A stretch of 64,000 bases of DNA, from NCBI GenBank assembly GCA_014529385.2, contig CM043967.1, forward strand, positions 86,727,278 to 86,791,277, written 5' to 3'. This document shows positions 12,051 to 23,042 of this stretch, in pieces. The first letter of the stretch is position 1. Every line of letters begins with the position of its first letter. The stretch comes from Adiantum capillus-veneris. Lineage: Eukaryota > Streptophyta > Polypodiopsida > Polypodiales > Pteridaceae. Below the pieces are notes generated by a model. It made no database searches and was not told the DNA's origin. It was given only the letters and a program-made list of their open reading frames with translations. Both the position numbers and the translations under genes were made by a program.

Positions 12051-12946
12051 TTGAAGCAGGTGGGATCTATAACAAGAGTCAATCCAAAAGATCACACCTA
12101 TAGAGATGTCTTGAAAACACCCATCCAAGAGTTTGATTCAGTCTCTTCGACTGAAACTAAACTCCCATCTTGGTTAAACAAAGACACTCCTATTTGGATG
12201 TGCGGAGCTTCAGAAACTGGAAGCTTAAGACGAGAGGAATGTATCCTAGAAAGGGACTGTACAGACGAAGCCTACATACCTGAACCCTTTCCAGAGCATT
12301 TATTTGAACCATTCGAGTGGACTCAAATTTTAGCGACAATAGATGTATGTGTGAATACATCTATGCCTACTCAATTTTGCAATGAGGATGGCTACGACAT
12401 AATTCCCATCCAAATAATATCAGTCCTTAACATTGAAAACAAAGATGAGGAAACAAAGGACTTGATGAAAGCTCAACAAGTCTTTTTTGACCTCTATTGC
12501 GATGCAACTAATGAGTTAGATGAACACTCAGCTACCTCAAAAGATTCGGGGTCAGAGAAAGAGCATACGAGAGCTCAATTACTCTTAAGGGAGGGGAGGA
12601 AAAGTTTTTTGACTTTCCAAACCAGAAATCCAGAAGACAAAGATGGTATAGACGAAAGAGAGATACCAATATCGTGAAAGCACAACCTATTCCATCAGTC
12701 TCCAGTAAAACACAATTCCTGATGAAAATAGATGCTAATGATTGTGTCAAGGACGAAATAACTAGCAGATATCCTTCAAACAGAAACTCAGAAATGTCTC
12801 AGACATCGAGAAAAGCAAGGAAGGGTACTCATAAAAAACATCAAGATAAAAAACCACTCATGACCAGAGTCGAGCGGAAAAAGAAATATCAAGAGTTGAA
12901 AAAAGCTCTAAAGGAGATATACACAACTGAAATGAAAACCACGTAA
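12051..12946 (+). pseudogene. Element A protease-RT connecting region
   Basis: Two open stretches (12051-12677 and 12674-12946) overlap by 4 bases in different frames. They encode charged sequence without a recognised fold. The first shares a block with element B (PTWLGKQKELWMCRAS there, PSWLNKDTPIWMCGAS here), so it is part of the polyprotein. The second is Lys/Arg-rich. Element B lacks everything past the shared block because of its internal deletion. A spacer or tether role is only a guess. Confidence 0.55.
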
Positions 12947-12964
12947 GAGGATGGTAAGGATGTA

Positions 12965-15900
12965 ATGCATGTTCCATTCCAGTACAAAAAGTATACTCTC
13001 CAAGGTCGGAAAATCATAATCGAAAAACTTGTTACGGAACTAGGGAAACAAGGCGAGTCTTACGAAGGACCTGAAAACGCTAAAAGGGTAGACTTGGATG
13101 AACCAAGAGAAGAGCCTAGAACGGCTTACATTGCAAATGAACTAACAGAAGAAGAAGAAAATATTTTTCTAAGCTTGTTAAAGGAATACGGGGATATCTT
13201 TGTACCAAGTAGACAGAGACCATACACTTATAACGAAACATTTTCCAGAAAGATCAAAGAAGAGATTGAAAAACTAAAGGAATCTGAATTCATTTATGAA
13301 ATTGAACACACAGATTGGGTGTCTCCAATTGTGGTAGTACCTAAGAAGAATGGGAAATTACGAGTGTGTGTTAATCTCAAAAAAGTGAATGCAACTACCA
13401 TTAGAGACAACTTTCCTCTTCCAATAACTGAGCATGTTTTAGAACGAGTAGCAGGAAAAGAAGCCTACAGCTTCTTAGATGGTTTTTCGGGATACAATCA
13501 ACTTTTGGTTGACCCAAAAGATCAGCGTAAAACTGCTTTTGCAACAGAATGGGGTATATTTGCCTATCGGGTTATGCCGTTTGGGTTAACTAATGCTCCA
13601 TCCACATTTTAGAAATTGATGAGCCATGCTTTCAAAGAGTATCTTCAGAAATTCTTGGAAGTATACATGGATGATCTATGCGTACATTTGTCAATCCGGG
13701 CTGATCATTTTGAACACCTCAAAAAGGTATTCGAGAAATGTAGACTTTATAGGATTTGCTTAAATCCGGAAAAGTGCACATTCATGGGAAGACAAGGGAA
13801 AATTCTTGGACATATAGTGTCTAAAAATGGCATAGCTACCGATATTGAAAATATTCACGTCATTGCTGATTTTCTTAGACCAACAACAGTCAAGGGGGTA
13901 CCAGCCTTCATGGGACATTGTGGATATTACCGACGGTTCATCTACATGTACGCTATAATTCCAAAACCCATGTATAGCTTGATTACGCACTTTGAATGGA
14001 CCGAGGCATGTGAAGAATCCTTCATGAAGCTTAGTCAAGCTCTCACCTCACGTCCAATATTGAAAGCACCCGATTGGGATAAGGTATTCCACATACATGT
14101 AGATGCTTCAAACTTTGCTATTGGTTGTATACTAGCCCAACCAGGAGATGGAAAATTTGACTTTCCTATTTCTTATGCTAGCCGACAATTGAACATGGTA
14201 GAAAATAATTACACCACCATAGAAAGAGAAGGACTAGGAATGATCTATGCCGTTAAAAAGTATAGACATTACCTATTAGCCAACAAGTTTGTGTTCCTTG
14301 TGGACCACCAAGCGTTGTTGTATTTGGTCAACAAGCCATGCAGCACATGGAGGATAGTGAGATGGTTCATCATTCTTCTCAAATTTTATTTCACTGTGGT
14401 TGTAAAAAAAGGCACTACACACCAACGAGTAGATCATTTGTCAAGGATTTTTTCAGGGGAATCACCTAAAGGGGTAGATGATGATCTACTAGATGCCTAT
14501 TTGTTCTCCGTGGAAATGATACCTAGATGGTCGGAAAAAATTGTGTCATTGATGACAATAGCTCAAATGGATTCACAAATACCACTTCCTATCACAATTG
14601 ATTTAATCGAGCAATCATCCATGTATCAATTACTAGCTGGAAGGCTATATAAAAGAAATCAAGACGGGATATTGCTTTTATGCATTAACCCTGAAGAAAA
14701 GGATCAATACCTAAGTCAAGCATATGTTACCATAGTAGGACTTCACTTTGCGGAAGACCAAACTATGCAACGAATCTTAAGACTTGGAGTATTTTGGCGG
14801 ACTATGAGGAGAGATGTTAGATCTTTTGTAAAAGATTTCCCTCAATGTCAAAAACAACCACACATTCCTCATGTAACATGGTTTCAAATGTCACCTATTC
14901 CTAAGTGGAGTAATCATCTGGCTACTAACTTATCGAGCCAAACATTTCATGAGGAAATAAGTAAACACCGTCAAAGATCAATTGAAACTGAAGCAAGAGA
15001 CTATGCTCTTATTGGGAACCAATTGTATCGGAGAGATAAAGATCAACATTTGCGTCTTTGTGCAAATGAACACTAGTATATTCCGATTATAGAACAAGCA
15101 CATGCTGGATTAGCTGGAGGTCACTTTTCTAGTGAGACCACCGCAAGAGCAATCTTGATGGCAGACATATGGTGGCCAACACTTTTTGCAGATGCCAAAG
15201 AATATGTTCAGAGGTGTGATGCTTGTCAAAGAGAAAAAATGCCAACACGAGTAGACAACATGCCCTTAAGACCAATGATGGGGGTTAGAGCCTTCGCAAA
15301 ATGGGGTATAGATTTTGTTGGACCGATATAGCCACCTGCTTAAAGAACCCAAGCTCAATATATCATTCTAGCTATGGACTATTTGACCAAGTGGGCCGAG
15401 GCTAAAGCGACTCAAAGGAATGATGCTAGAACCATTGTTGCATTCTTATATGAGTGTGTATTCACAAGATATGGACTGCCAATAAAGATTGTCAGTGATC
15501 GGGGAACTCATTTCCTCAATGAGGTAATAGAGTTTGCTTAATGATTTTATGGTCATCCATGACAAATCAGCTCCCTATCACCCACAAGCAAACATACAAG
15601 CTGAGCATACGAATAAAATTCTTAGCTCGATACTGACCGAAGTGGTTAGTTCAGAAAGGACAGAGTGGGAAATGAATCTCCATGCTGCTCTATGGGCTTA
15701 TCGAGTTTCATTCAAAACAGCACTAAATGATACACCCTTTAACCTTGTTTATGGTCTTGATGCCATACTGCCAATAGAATTTCTATTGCCAACATTAAGG
15801 GTAGCACAGACTCTTGAGTGGAGTGGACATGAATCGTCAGAAAGACTTGAAGATTTGGAAAAGCTAGACGAGCAAAGGCTAACTGCTGTAGCTCATATCT

Positions 15901-16369
15901 ATGCACAAAAGCGGAAACATAACAGTTTTTTGATTCCCACCTAATCACAAAAATCTTCAAGAAAGGGGACTTAGTTCTAGTCTATTCCCTTAAGCAACAC
16001 ATTCCCAAGTTTAAGAAAAAGGGAAACGGACCATTTATCATTGAAGATGTATTTCCAAGTGGAGCAGTAAAATTCTCCACCCTAGATGGTGAACCAATGG
16101 CTAATTGGATTAGTGGATGTCGTTTAAAGAAATACAATTTTCCACTAACCAATGAATTGCTAGAGAGAATGCATGCAGCCAAAAAAAGGAAGATGAAGCG
16201 ACAGGAGGTCATTGATGAAGCCCAAGAGAAAGCTAAACTTCGGGCACTCAAGCGTAAAGTTGCTCTCAAGAATCAACAAATACCGATTCCCATCAACACT
16301 TTGGAAATAGATGATCGCCAATGGAAATTACCTAAAGACGCAGTTTCAACAGATGACGCGACTGGTTAG
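12965..16369 (+). pseudogene. pol: Element A pol: reverse transcriptase, RNase H, duplicated zinc module, integrase
   Basis: RT starts in the first open stretch (WVSPIVVVPKKNGKLRVCVN at about 13317) and continues past a TAG at 13611 to YMDD at 13664-13675. RNase H follows (HVDASNFAIG, later DHQALLYLV near 14308, then VDHLSRI). Two successive integrase zinc-binding-like modules lie at about 14640-14860 and 15020-15235, the second ending RCDACQRE. The integrase core shows Asp in KWGIDFVGP (about 15302), Asp in VSDRGTHF (about 15493) and Glu in QAEHTNK (about 15600). A GPF-type C-terminal module sits near 16025, then a basic helix. Stops at 13611, 15073, 15328 and 15341 and shifts near 15535 and 15943 inactivate it. 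Function in life: copying and inserting the element. Confidence 0.9.
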
Positions 16370-16374
16370 ATAGA

Positions 16375-16761
16375 ATGGATCTGCGCATGAAAGTACAACT
16401 CAACAATCATAGCACCAATGCTTTGGTAGACACAGGAGCTAGAGTGAATGCACTCAGTTATTCCACATACAAGAAGGCAACAAGTCAAGAATCGACCGCA
16501 GGAATCACGACAATCAAAGGATGCAACAAGAATCCAACTCCAAGATTGGGAGTAGTCAACTTGAACGTGGTAGTACATGGATGCTTATGTCCGCATCAGT
16601 TTGTATGCTTGCCAAATGAACACATGAATGAGACGATGATTCTTGGAATTCCTTGGATGCGTACATATAAAGCAGTACCAGATTGGGATACGAATCAGCT
16701 AAAGCTATCACCTAAAGGAGGGCAACTCATTGTTCCAGTTGCACCAAGCAAGGAGGAATAG
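16375..16761 (+). CDS. Element A second retropepsin-like ORF (PR2), downstream of integrase
   Basis: An uninterrupted 128-codon frame starts 6 bases after the pol stop. It has NALVDTGARVNALSYSTY, with a catalytic-type Asp-Thr-Gly at 16429-16437, and later ILGIPWMRTY, the usual second half of a retroelement aspartic protease fold. Length suits a retropepsin monomer. Element B has the same ORF in the same place (FLDSGAQENLISYGLY, 43627). A protease after integrase, in addition to the one before RT, is not the usual Ty3-gypsy plan. Whether it is cleaved from pol, read separately or catalytically active is unknown. Intact while much of the element is broken, but short enough for that to be chance. 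Confidence 0.72.
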   Translation: MDLRMKVQLNNHSTNALVDTGARVNALSYSTYKKATSQESTAGITTIKGCNKNPTPRLGVVNLNVVVHGCLCPHQFVCLPNEHMNETMILGIPWMRTYKAVPDWDTNQLKLSPKGGQLIVPVAPSKEE

Positions 16762-17416
16762 AAAAGATGCAATCAGAAGACCAATTCAAGAAGCAAATCT
16801 TCTCCATCTCCACGAAAAAGAAATGCTACAAGTAGCATGCAAGGAGTTAGGCAAATTTGGGTACCAAAAGCACAACTTAAGGATAAACCAAATCATATCT
16901 GGATGCCTAAAACTTCACCGAATTAAACATAAGACGGCTCCGAAGATTCAAACACAGAATCGAGCACTACGAGCAAGGAACCTAACAAGAAAAGGGTTTG
17001 GAGGAAAAAAGAGCACTTATCTTCTCCACAGCCCGCGAAACCAATCAAGAAGTGGCGAGTTAAGTCTCAACAAACTCCAACACACCATGCAACACCAACC
17101 CGATCGAGCTACCAATGGTGCGAAAAAGCTCGACAACAGTCTAACGTGCTACCAATAGCTCAAACAATCAGCATGCTAAAAACACCCTAATGGTACAATC
17201 AAACAGAGAGCACAAAAGCTACAAGAATTGCATTTTGGAAGACATCAGCAACAAACCTCGACATCGGAAACCCTTGAGTTATTCACTCAAGACCCAGCTC
17301 TTGCAAAGAATATTGGTTTGACTTGCATTGATCTTCATATCATGGTAGAGCCAATCATGGCTATGCATAGACACAATTGTTCAACCCATGCATGCAGTCA
17401 TCCCGGAGTACGCCAT
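16762..17416 (+). other. Element A PR2 tail region with Ile-Trp-x-Pro-Lys motifs
   Basis: In one frame, sequence after PR2 reads KQIWVPKAQLKDKPNHIWMP near 16850-16910, then becomes Lys/Ser/Gln-rich with stops. Element B, after its own PR2, also has IWIPK (twice) and MWVP near 44230-44400. The shared tryptophan motif suggests a real C-terminal tail of the PR2 protein that is now broken. A different frame is open at 16730-17158 but is basic, unfolded-looking and probably a shadow. Confidence 0.45.
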
Positions 17417-17433
17417 CTAGGAGGGGTGGAAGG
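17417..17433 (+). promoter_or_regulatory. Element A internal purine tract
   Basis: CTAGGAGGGGTGGAAGG sits after the PR2 tail. Element B has CTAGGAGGGGGGGAGG in the same place (44851-44866). Both resemble the terminal PPT of A (23029-23042) and could prime a second plus strand during reverse transcription; that is inference. Confidence 0.5.
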
Positions 17434-17439
17434 ACACTA

Positions 17440-18025
17440 AGTACTAAGTAATTAAGGGCAATGTTTGAAGAGGGAGGAAAAAGTTCCATGATGACGTGTG
17501 ATTTTTTTGCAAAATTACCTAATAATTCCCTTATAATTCATCGACAGGGGAAAATTCATTGATAATATCTTCCCGATGAGTGTAAATAGTGTATATACTA
17601 TCAAAAAATCATAAAAAATAGTCATTTTTTGGATATTTTTTATCATTTTTGTTGATAAGGAGGCTTAAAAATGGAGAAATCCAACAAAAAACAATAAAGT
17701 TGTGTTTTTCAAGTGATTTTCTTAATTATTGGATTTTTACTTTACTTTTTTAGAAAATTTTGCTACTTTCTTTGATTTCTTCAAATAAATAGGTCAAAAT
17801 TAATAACAAATAGAAAGAAAGCTCAGATGGAAAAATTGAGGACACGATGGTGGGAATCTGGGAATATTTGGTTCGGGAAGTCCAGGTATAGATAGCCAGG
17901 GTAGGCTAAAACCACCTCATTTCCACTTGGAGCCTTTGCAGAGAGAGTTTTCGGCTTCTTTCGCGCGACATTTTTGGAGCCCACAACTGACCTTTTTCAG
18001 TGCCGTCTCATACGAGACATGAGGG
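17440..18025 (+). promoter_or_regulatory. Element A internal TATA/leader cassette for ORF3
   Basis: Aligns with 45200-45646 of element B and with 1-343. The anchor GGTTCGGG precedes TATA-like GGTATAGATAG at 17885-17895. A leader of about 130 nt without any earlier ATG ends in ATGAGGG (18019-18025) at a GT donor. The layout copies the LTR plan (TATA, leader, donor) at an internal site. Promoter activity is inferred from position and conservation only. Confidence 0.5.
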
Positions 18026-19462
18026 GTAAGTTCTTTACTTGATAATGATCCATTTTGTATGGCCGGTAGCTAGTCTAAAGCTTTAGAAAAAACCCTAGAA
18101 ACCGAGCAGTGCACGAAGACCTACGACCTAAAACTAACCATAGCGGCCTACAAACTTGACCAAATTGGACGGGATTTGAACCACATCATGCCCTAACATA
18201 ATAGAATCTTTCTATACCATCAGATGAACATTCCACTGGGGTCAAGGGGGTCCCTAGTAGAAAAGTTAGGGATTTTGGTAAATGCTAGAATTTCGACCTG
18301 ACTCCACAGATGGCTTGCTAATGAGGTCTATATACGATGTATATGATTGGCTTGGCGGAATCCATCAAGCAAAGCCCTCGAAAAGTAGAAAACGGCTCGA
18401 AGGTTACAAAGCGTCAAATTCGACATACGAGGCCAAACTGACTCCAAATGAGCCAGAATTGGACAGGTAGCTTCACGACTATGGTCCAAAGCCTCAAAGG
18501 TGACCGACCAACCCAACAAACAAAGTAATCACAAAAAATGGTGATTTCAGAGTCGACAGAGCACAAAGTGATGCCGGCATGACCAAACTTGACCAAATTC
18601 ATTTTAGGACTTGTATTAGGTGTATTAACCATGTTTATGTCAAAATTTGTGAGGTTTGCAAAGTTTTTGTTCACTGTTGTAAATAATCGTGATTATTTAC
18701 TTTTGCATGATTTTTGCTTGGAAATTGTCACATCACCTCACCCATCATGTGTACACACCTATTACATGCCAAAAATCAAGTATGAGCCAAAATGACCACC
18801 CATCACTTGTAAAATTGCCAAAAAACACAAAGAAGTCCTTGCAAGCCAATATCTGGGTTATGAACAACTTTGCTTGATCCAAATCACCTCATATCTCATA
18901 CCCAAGGTCTATACCATCCGTAGAACCAATTTATGCCAAAAAATGTCAATTTTGGAAGAAAAGTTAATAATCGCAATTATTTACTTTTTGGTCAAAATTG
19001 GAGAATTTGTATATTTTGTCATCATACATCCAAAGTACATGTTGTGATAAGCCCACTAGCCAATTTTGAATCAATTTGGAGTTCAAAATCTCAAATTTCC
19101 TTTATATATCTTTTGTTTCAAAGACCTAAAGCCAAAATCTGGTACCATTTTCAACTTGTGCATCCAAATGAGCCCATATTTCACTCAGAGCATGTATTTG
19201 GGAGATACTTTAAGCCTATGAGGCCAAGTTTACAAAAAGTTGAAAATTTTCCTCAGCTGTAAATAATCGCTATTATTTACTTTGGTTGTAAATTTTTGTT
19301 TTGACCATACAGTTTCACTCCTTGCATGATTTTATGCATCTTTGCTTGTTCAAAAATTGATTTGAAGCAATTTGGACCAGATTATCAGCATTTCAATCTA
19401 AAAGGACATTCCAAAGAAAAATCCGACAACTCTGCTATTTTTGTACTCTATTCAATGAACAG
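18026..19462 (+). other. Predicted intron 2 of element A
   Basis: Donor GAGGG|GTAAGTTC (GT 18026); acceptor CAATGAACAG (AG 19461-19462) after a pyrimidine-rich stretch. Joining the 7-nt ATGAGGG to GAGCAATG gives Met-Arg-Gly-Ala-Met in frame with ORF3. Element B gives Met-Arg-Gly-Ser-Met by the same rule. The intron contains three element A palindromes and otherwise no coding sequence. Confidence 0.6.
18679..19280 (+). repeat. Element A palindrome array 2 (intron 2)
   Basis: Copies at 18679-18700 (GT centre), 18961-18986 (degenerate, CGCA centre) and 19259-19280 (one mismatch at the centre), 282 and 298 bp apart, all based on AATAATC/GATTATT. Same motif and spacing as array 1, about 11 kb away. 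Confidence 0.88.
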
Positions 19463-22400
19463 GAGCAATGCAAGCTGCGGAGAAGACTAAGAAGAAGCAA
19501 AACCAAAAAGAGAAACTACAAGAATTGCCTGCGTATCAACTGGACCCCAACTCAGTCAGGGCGGCAAAAACATTCTATCTTTCTAAAGAATAGCTGGAAG
19601 AACACCACACCACGGTCTTCACTGGCAGGTTCAAGAGTGAAGAAGGGCATTAGGTGGAGTTGCAACTCTTGCCTAAAGAGGTCTACGAGGTAGCTGCAAA
19701 GCCAGAAACCAAAGAAGCTAACTGTAGGTTGGGGCTATGACATCTCTATGAACAAGAGCCTTACGGAGTGGACTTTCAGAAAGCTTACGAGCTTCTGTCC
19801 ACCATTAAAGAAGATGGAACTGCCTAGATATCAGACACCCAAGGGAACAAGGTCGAGGTTGTAGTTACAAAAGAAATAGTGGCAGAGGCACAGACTGCCC
19901 ACTGAAGGAATGACCATGCGGGCAAGAGACAGGAAAACCGTGGACAAATTTACCAAGGAGACAATCGCAGCTACATTCGCTGATCTCATCTATATACAGG
20001 TGGAAGAGCCAGCCCGTCTGTACTATCAACATTTCCATTTCTTGGCAAAAAGGCCACCAAGGTACACAACACCAAATCATGCCATGGCCACCACCTTTAC
20101 TCAAGTTCTGAAGTCAACAACAAGGTAGCCTATGGACCACGTGCAGTATGTTTTGACCACACTAAAGGCCACCAGGAAGGAGGGTAAAATCACATACTTG
20201 GGTGCGCCAGAAGTGTTGACAAGAATAGCCTATCATGCCATCGGCATGGCTGACAACCTATCGCCTGCCCCGGATCAGAATACATGGATCTTGGCAGCAC
20301 AACCCTCTCCAAGAGCTACAAGATCAGATAAAAAATCTTTTAAATCAGGTGATGAATCAGATGATAGCTCATCAGAGCGACACAAGAGTGAAAGCTCTGA
20401 CAACGAAGAAAAGAGAGCTAGAAGGGAGGAGATGAAGAGGAAATCTATGGCTGCCCACCAAGAGGAGCCATCTCAAAAACAAGCACGATTTGAGAGAGAA
20501 GAATAGGCTTACCAGTGCAGTAGGCAAGCACAAGGAAAGGACCCATAAAAGTGGGTACCCATAGGCTTGAAAGGACCTCGAACAAAGCATCATACAAGAA
20601 AAGAGGCCGAGGATCCAATAGATTATGTAGAAAGAATGTACCAGGAGGCCGAAGCCCTAAAGCTAAAAGAGGCAGAAGAAGCGGCAAAGAAAGCTGAGGA
20701 AGCGACGAACCAAGAGCAAAGCCAGGCATCTCCACGACCCACCTCACCGCTGCCGGAACACCAGGACCATCCCATGCCTAGTCCACCACCATCACCGCCA
20801 GGCCAAGATACCAATGAAGAAGCCGAGACTGAAAAAGAAGAAGATTTTGAATTCACCCACCAAACAGAAGCTACACAAAAAGCTGACCCACCCAACGACA
20901 TGAGGAAAAGGAAGCCAAGCCAAAACCAGAGCAGGCAGCCGAAGAAACTCAAAAGCCGGCAAAAGAAATTGATAAAGAGGTAGATACAGAAAAAGAGCAT
21001 ACCACTACACATGAGAAAGAGCCCGAGTCGGAGAAGGTAGAGAGGCCAACACCTGAAGAGACGATAAGGGTTGAGACCACACCAGCTATTTCCACTCAGC
21101 CAAAAACTGCCGAGGCATCAAAGCCTCAGGATGGCCAAGAAAAAGAACAACCATCCACCTCTACAGTGCCACCAGCACTTACAACATAGCAAGAAGCAAC
21201 ACAGGAGGCTGCAGGAACATCCCAACTAGTAAGACAGGAGGAGTGGCAGTCCAATGACGAAGTAATTTTACAAGTAAACGAGTATGCTAGGCAGATGCAA
21301 GACATGACGGAGAAACTTCGCTCAGCAGCCTTAAACTGCATCACAAAAGCCAAAGAACTAGAAATGGTCATCGATGCTCTTCAAGGAGAGCTCGACGACA
21401 GGATGATTACTATCATTGATCTCCAAAAGCAAGTGCAAGAGCTAAAGACACAAGCGGAACAGCATCAGATAGCCAGGGACAAACAACATAAGGAAATGGA
21501 GGAGTTAGGTGACCTCGTCACTAAGTTATCTGATGCCTACAAGCTGAAAGACGAGCAGCTGATAGAAGTGACAAATGAAGATCTTACCACCTCTCTATCA
21601 GATCAAAAAATTCAAGTGCAGCTAGATGTATCCAATGCTTCTCTGCAATATTTCGAACAGAGAATCAATGATCAGGCCATTTTCTTGCGGCAAATTAGAG
21701 AAAATCCAGCCGTGGCCTCGATTAAGGCAATAGATGAAGTGTACAAAGCACTTGGAAAGAAAAATAGAGATTTATAACTGGAATTGAAACTTGAACAGTC
21801 ACAACGCAGAGACCTAGCACTGATGCGGGTCCAAGGAGAGGATGAGCTCCTGAAGGAGATTGCAGAACTGAAGTGTATGAATCAACTCCTCAGAGATGGA
21901 AAGCTCGACTCACAAGAAGAGGCAGGCACTTCAGAGCCACCCCAAATTGACATTCCCTCGGTCTCATTTGCTGAATTTGAGACGCAGTCTACAGCAGAGC
22001 CGAGTGGTGATGAAGACTTTCAGGTGCACATTACTCGCGAAGATACAATGCCAATGGTCGAGCTGTCAAAAGATGAGAAAAGATCACCTTAGAGGTGGAT
22101 GAGAAATGGAAGGCCGCTATGGATTGGGAGTTGAGAGTTTTATACTCTGTCAACGTCACTCAACTCACTCCCAATCAAATCAACGCTCAATGGCACCAGC
22201 TATCCTTGTCATACCCTCTCATCAAGGTAGAACTCTTACAGGTAAAAGAAAGGCTGTACAAGGATATGCAAGAAGATGGTGCAGATAAAGACCACCTGAA
22301 GTGGAGGTTAAGCTAGCTGAAAAAGAATCCGAGGTACCTGATTCTGTTCACAAGAGCACCTGCAGCCTTATAGAAATATCCAACATTCTGTCCTGTACCT

Positions 22401-22925
22401 AGAGTAAGGACATGGTAAGCGCATGAAAAACTGCAGAAGAAAAGGCCAACATGGCTCAATTTCCCCAAGCTGCCAGCTCGAGAGAGAGGCCAAGCGACAG
22501 AGGAACACATGGTGAAAACCCTAACGGGCGCCATGACATTCTTCAAGAGTCTGCCAGATCTCTCATGTGAAATGCTATATAAGATCTGCAGGATGCTACT
22601 CACATTCATACAGGTTTTCAATGAGCCTGAGCAAACAGGAGCCCCATGGCTCTCATTTTTAGAAGGAAACAAAGGCCTATGCGACGATCTGAGTGGGCAA
22701 CCTTCAGAAGAAATCCTTTATGAATTCTATACCAGATGCATGTTCCTGCCATTGCATAATATGCTAGCCTTTGAAGAAGCATTCTACACTAGATTCTTCA
22801 CCTGGGGAACGAAGATATTTGTGCCGGTGATAAGCAACCTGACATCTAGATTTGTAGGCTATTCAATAGTGGAACTGAAAAACCAAGTCACCATGCAATT
22901 TCTGCAAGTACCTGACAAAGAATAA
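19463..22925 (+). pseudogene. Element A ORF3 (large coiled-coil protein)
   Basis: The start at 19468 follows the acceptor by 5 nt, as in element B. The N-terminal globular part (19468 to about 20330) has a Lys-rich first 15 residues and is broken by TAG, TGA and frame changes. Then come a Glu/Lys/Pro-rich low-complexity linker (to about 21240), a heptad-rich coiled coil (about 21250-22090), a short module with SLSYPLIK near 22200, and a C-terminal domain (22509-22925) starting MVKTLTGAM. B has SLPYPLLK and MVKILTGAI in the same order. No signal peptide or membrane span is evident, so I see no support for an envelope role. Function unknown; it could bind nucleic acid, particles or the palindromes. 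Confidence 0.68.
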
Positions 22926-23028
22926 AATCAGATACCAAAAGCATTGGAAGCACTGAAAGACCGCTTCGCCCGCCATCAACCCGAAGACTACTTCAGCCCA
23001 TAAAGCTGTGTCAACGGACGACACAGGC

Positions 23029-23042
23029 GAGGAGGGGGGGAA
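23029..23042 (+). promoter_or_regulatory. Element A polypurine tract
   Basis: GAGGAGGGGGGGAA directly precedes the 3' LTR, where it would prime plus-strand DNA synthesis. Confidence 0.9.

Noticed and set aside
6974-19280. CRISPR-like reading of regularly spaced palindromes
   Set aside because: Spacing of about 285 bp, spacers that resemble each other, no cas genes and a plant retroelement context exclude it.
19463-22925. ORF3 as an envelope-like gene
   Set aside because: No signal peptide, transmembrane segment or Cys pattern; long coiled coil and charged linker instead.
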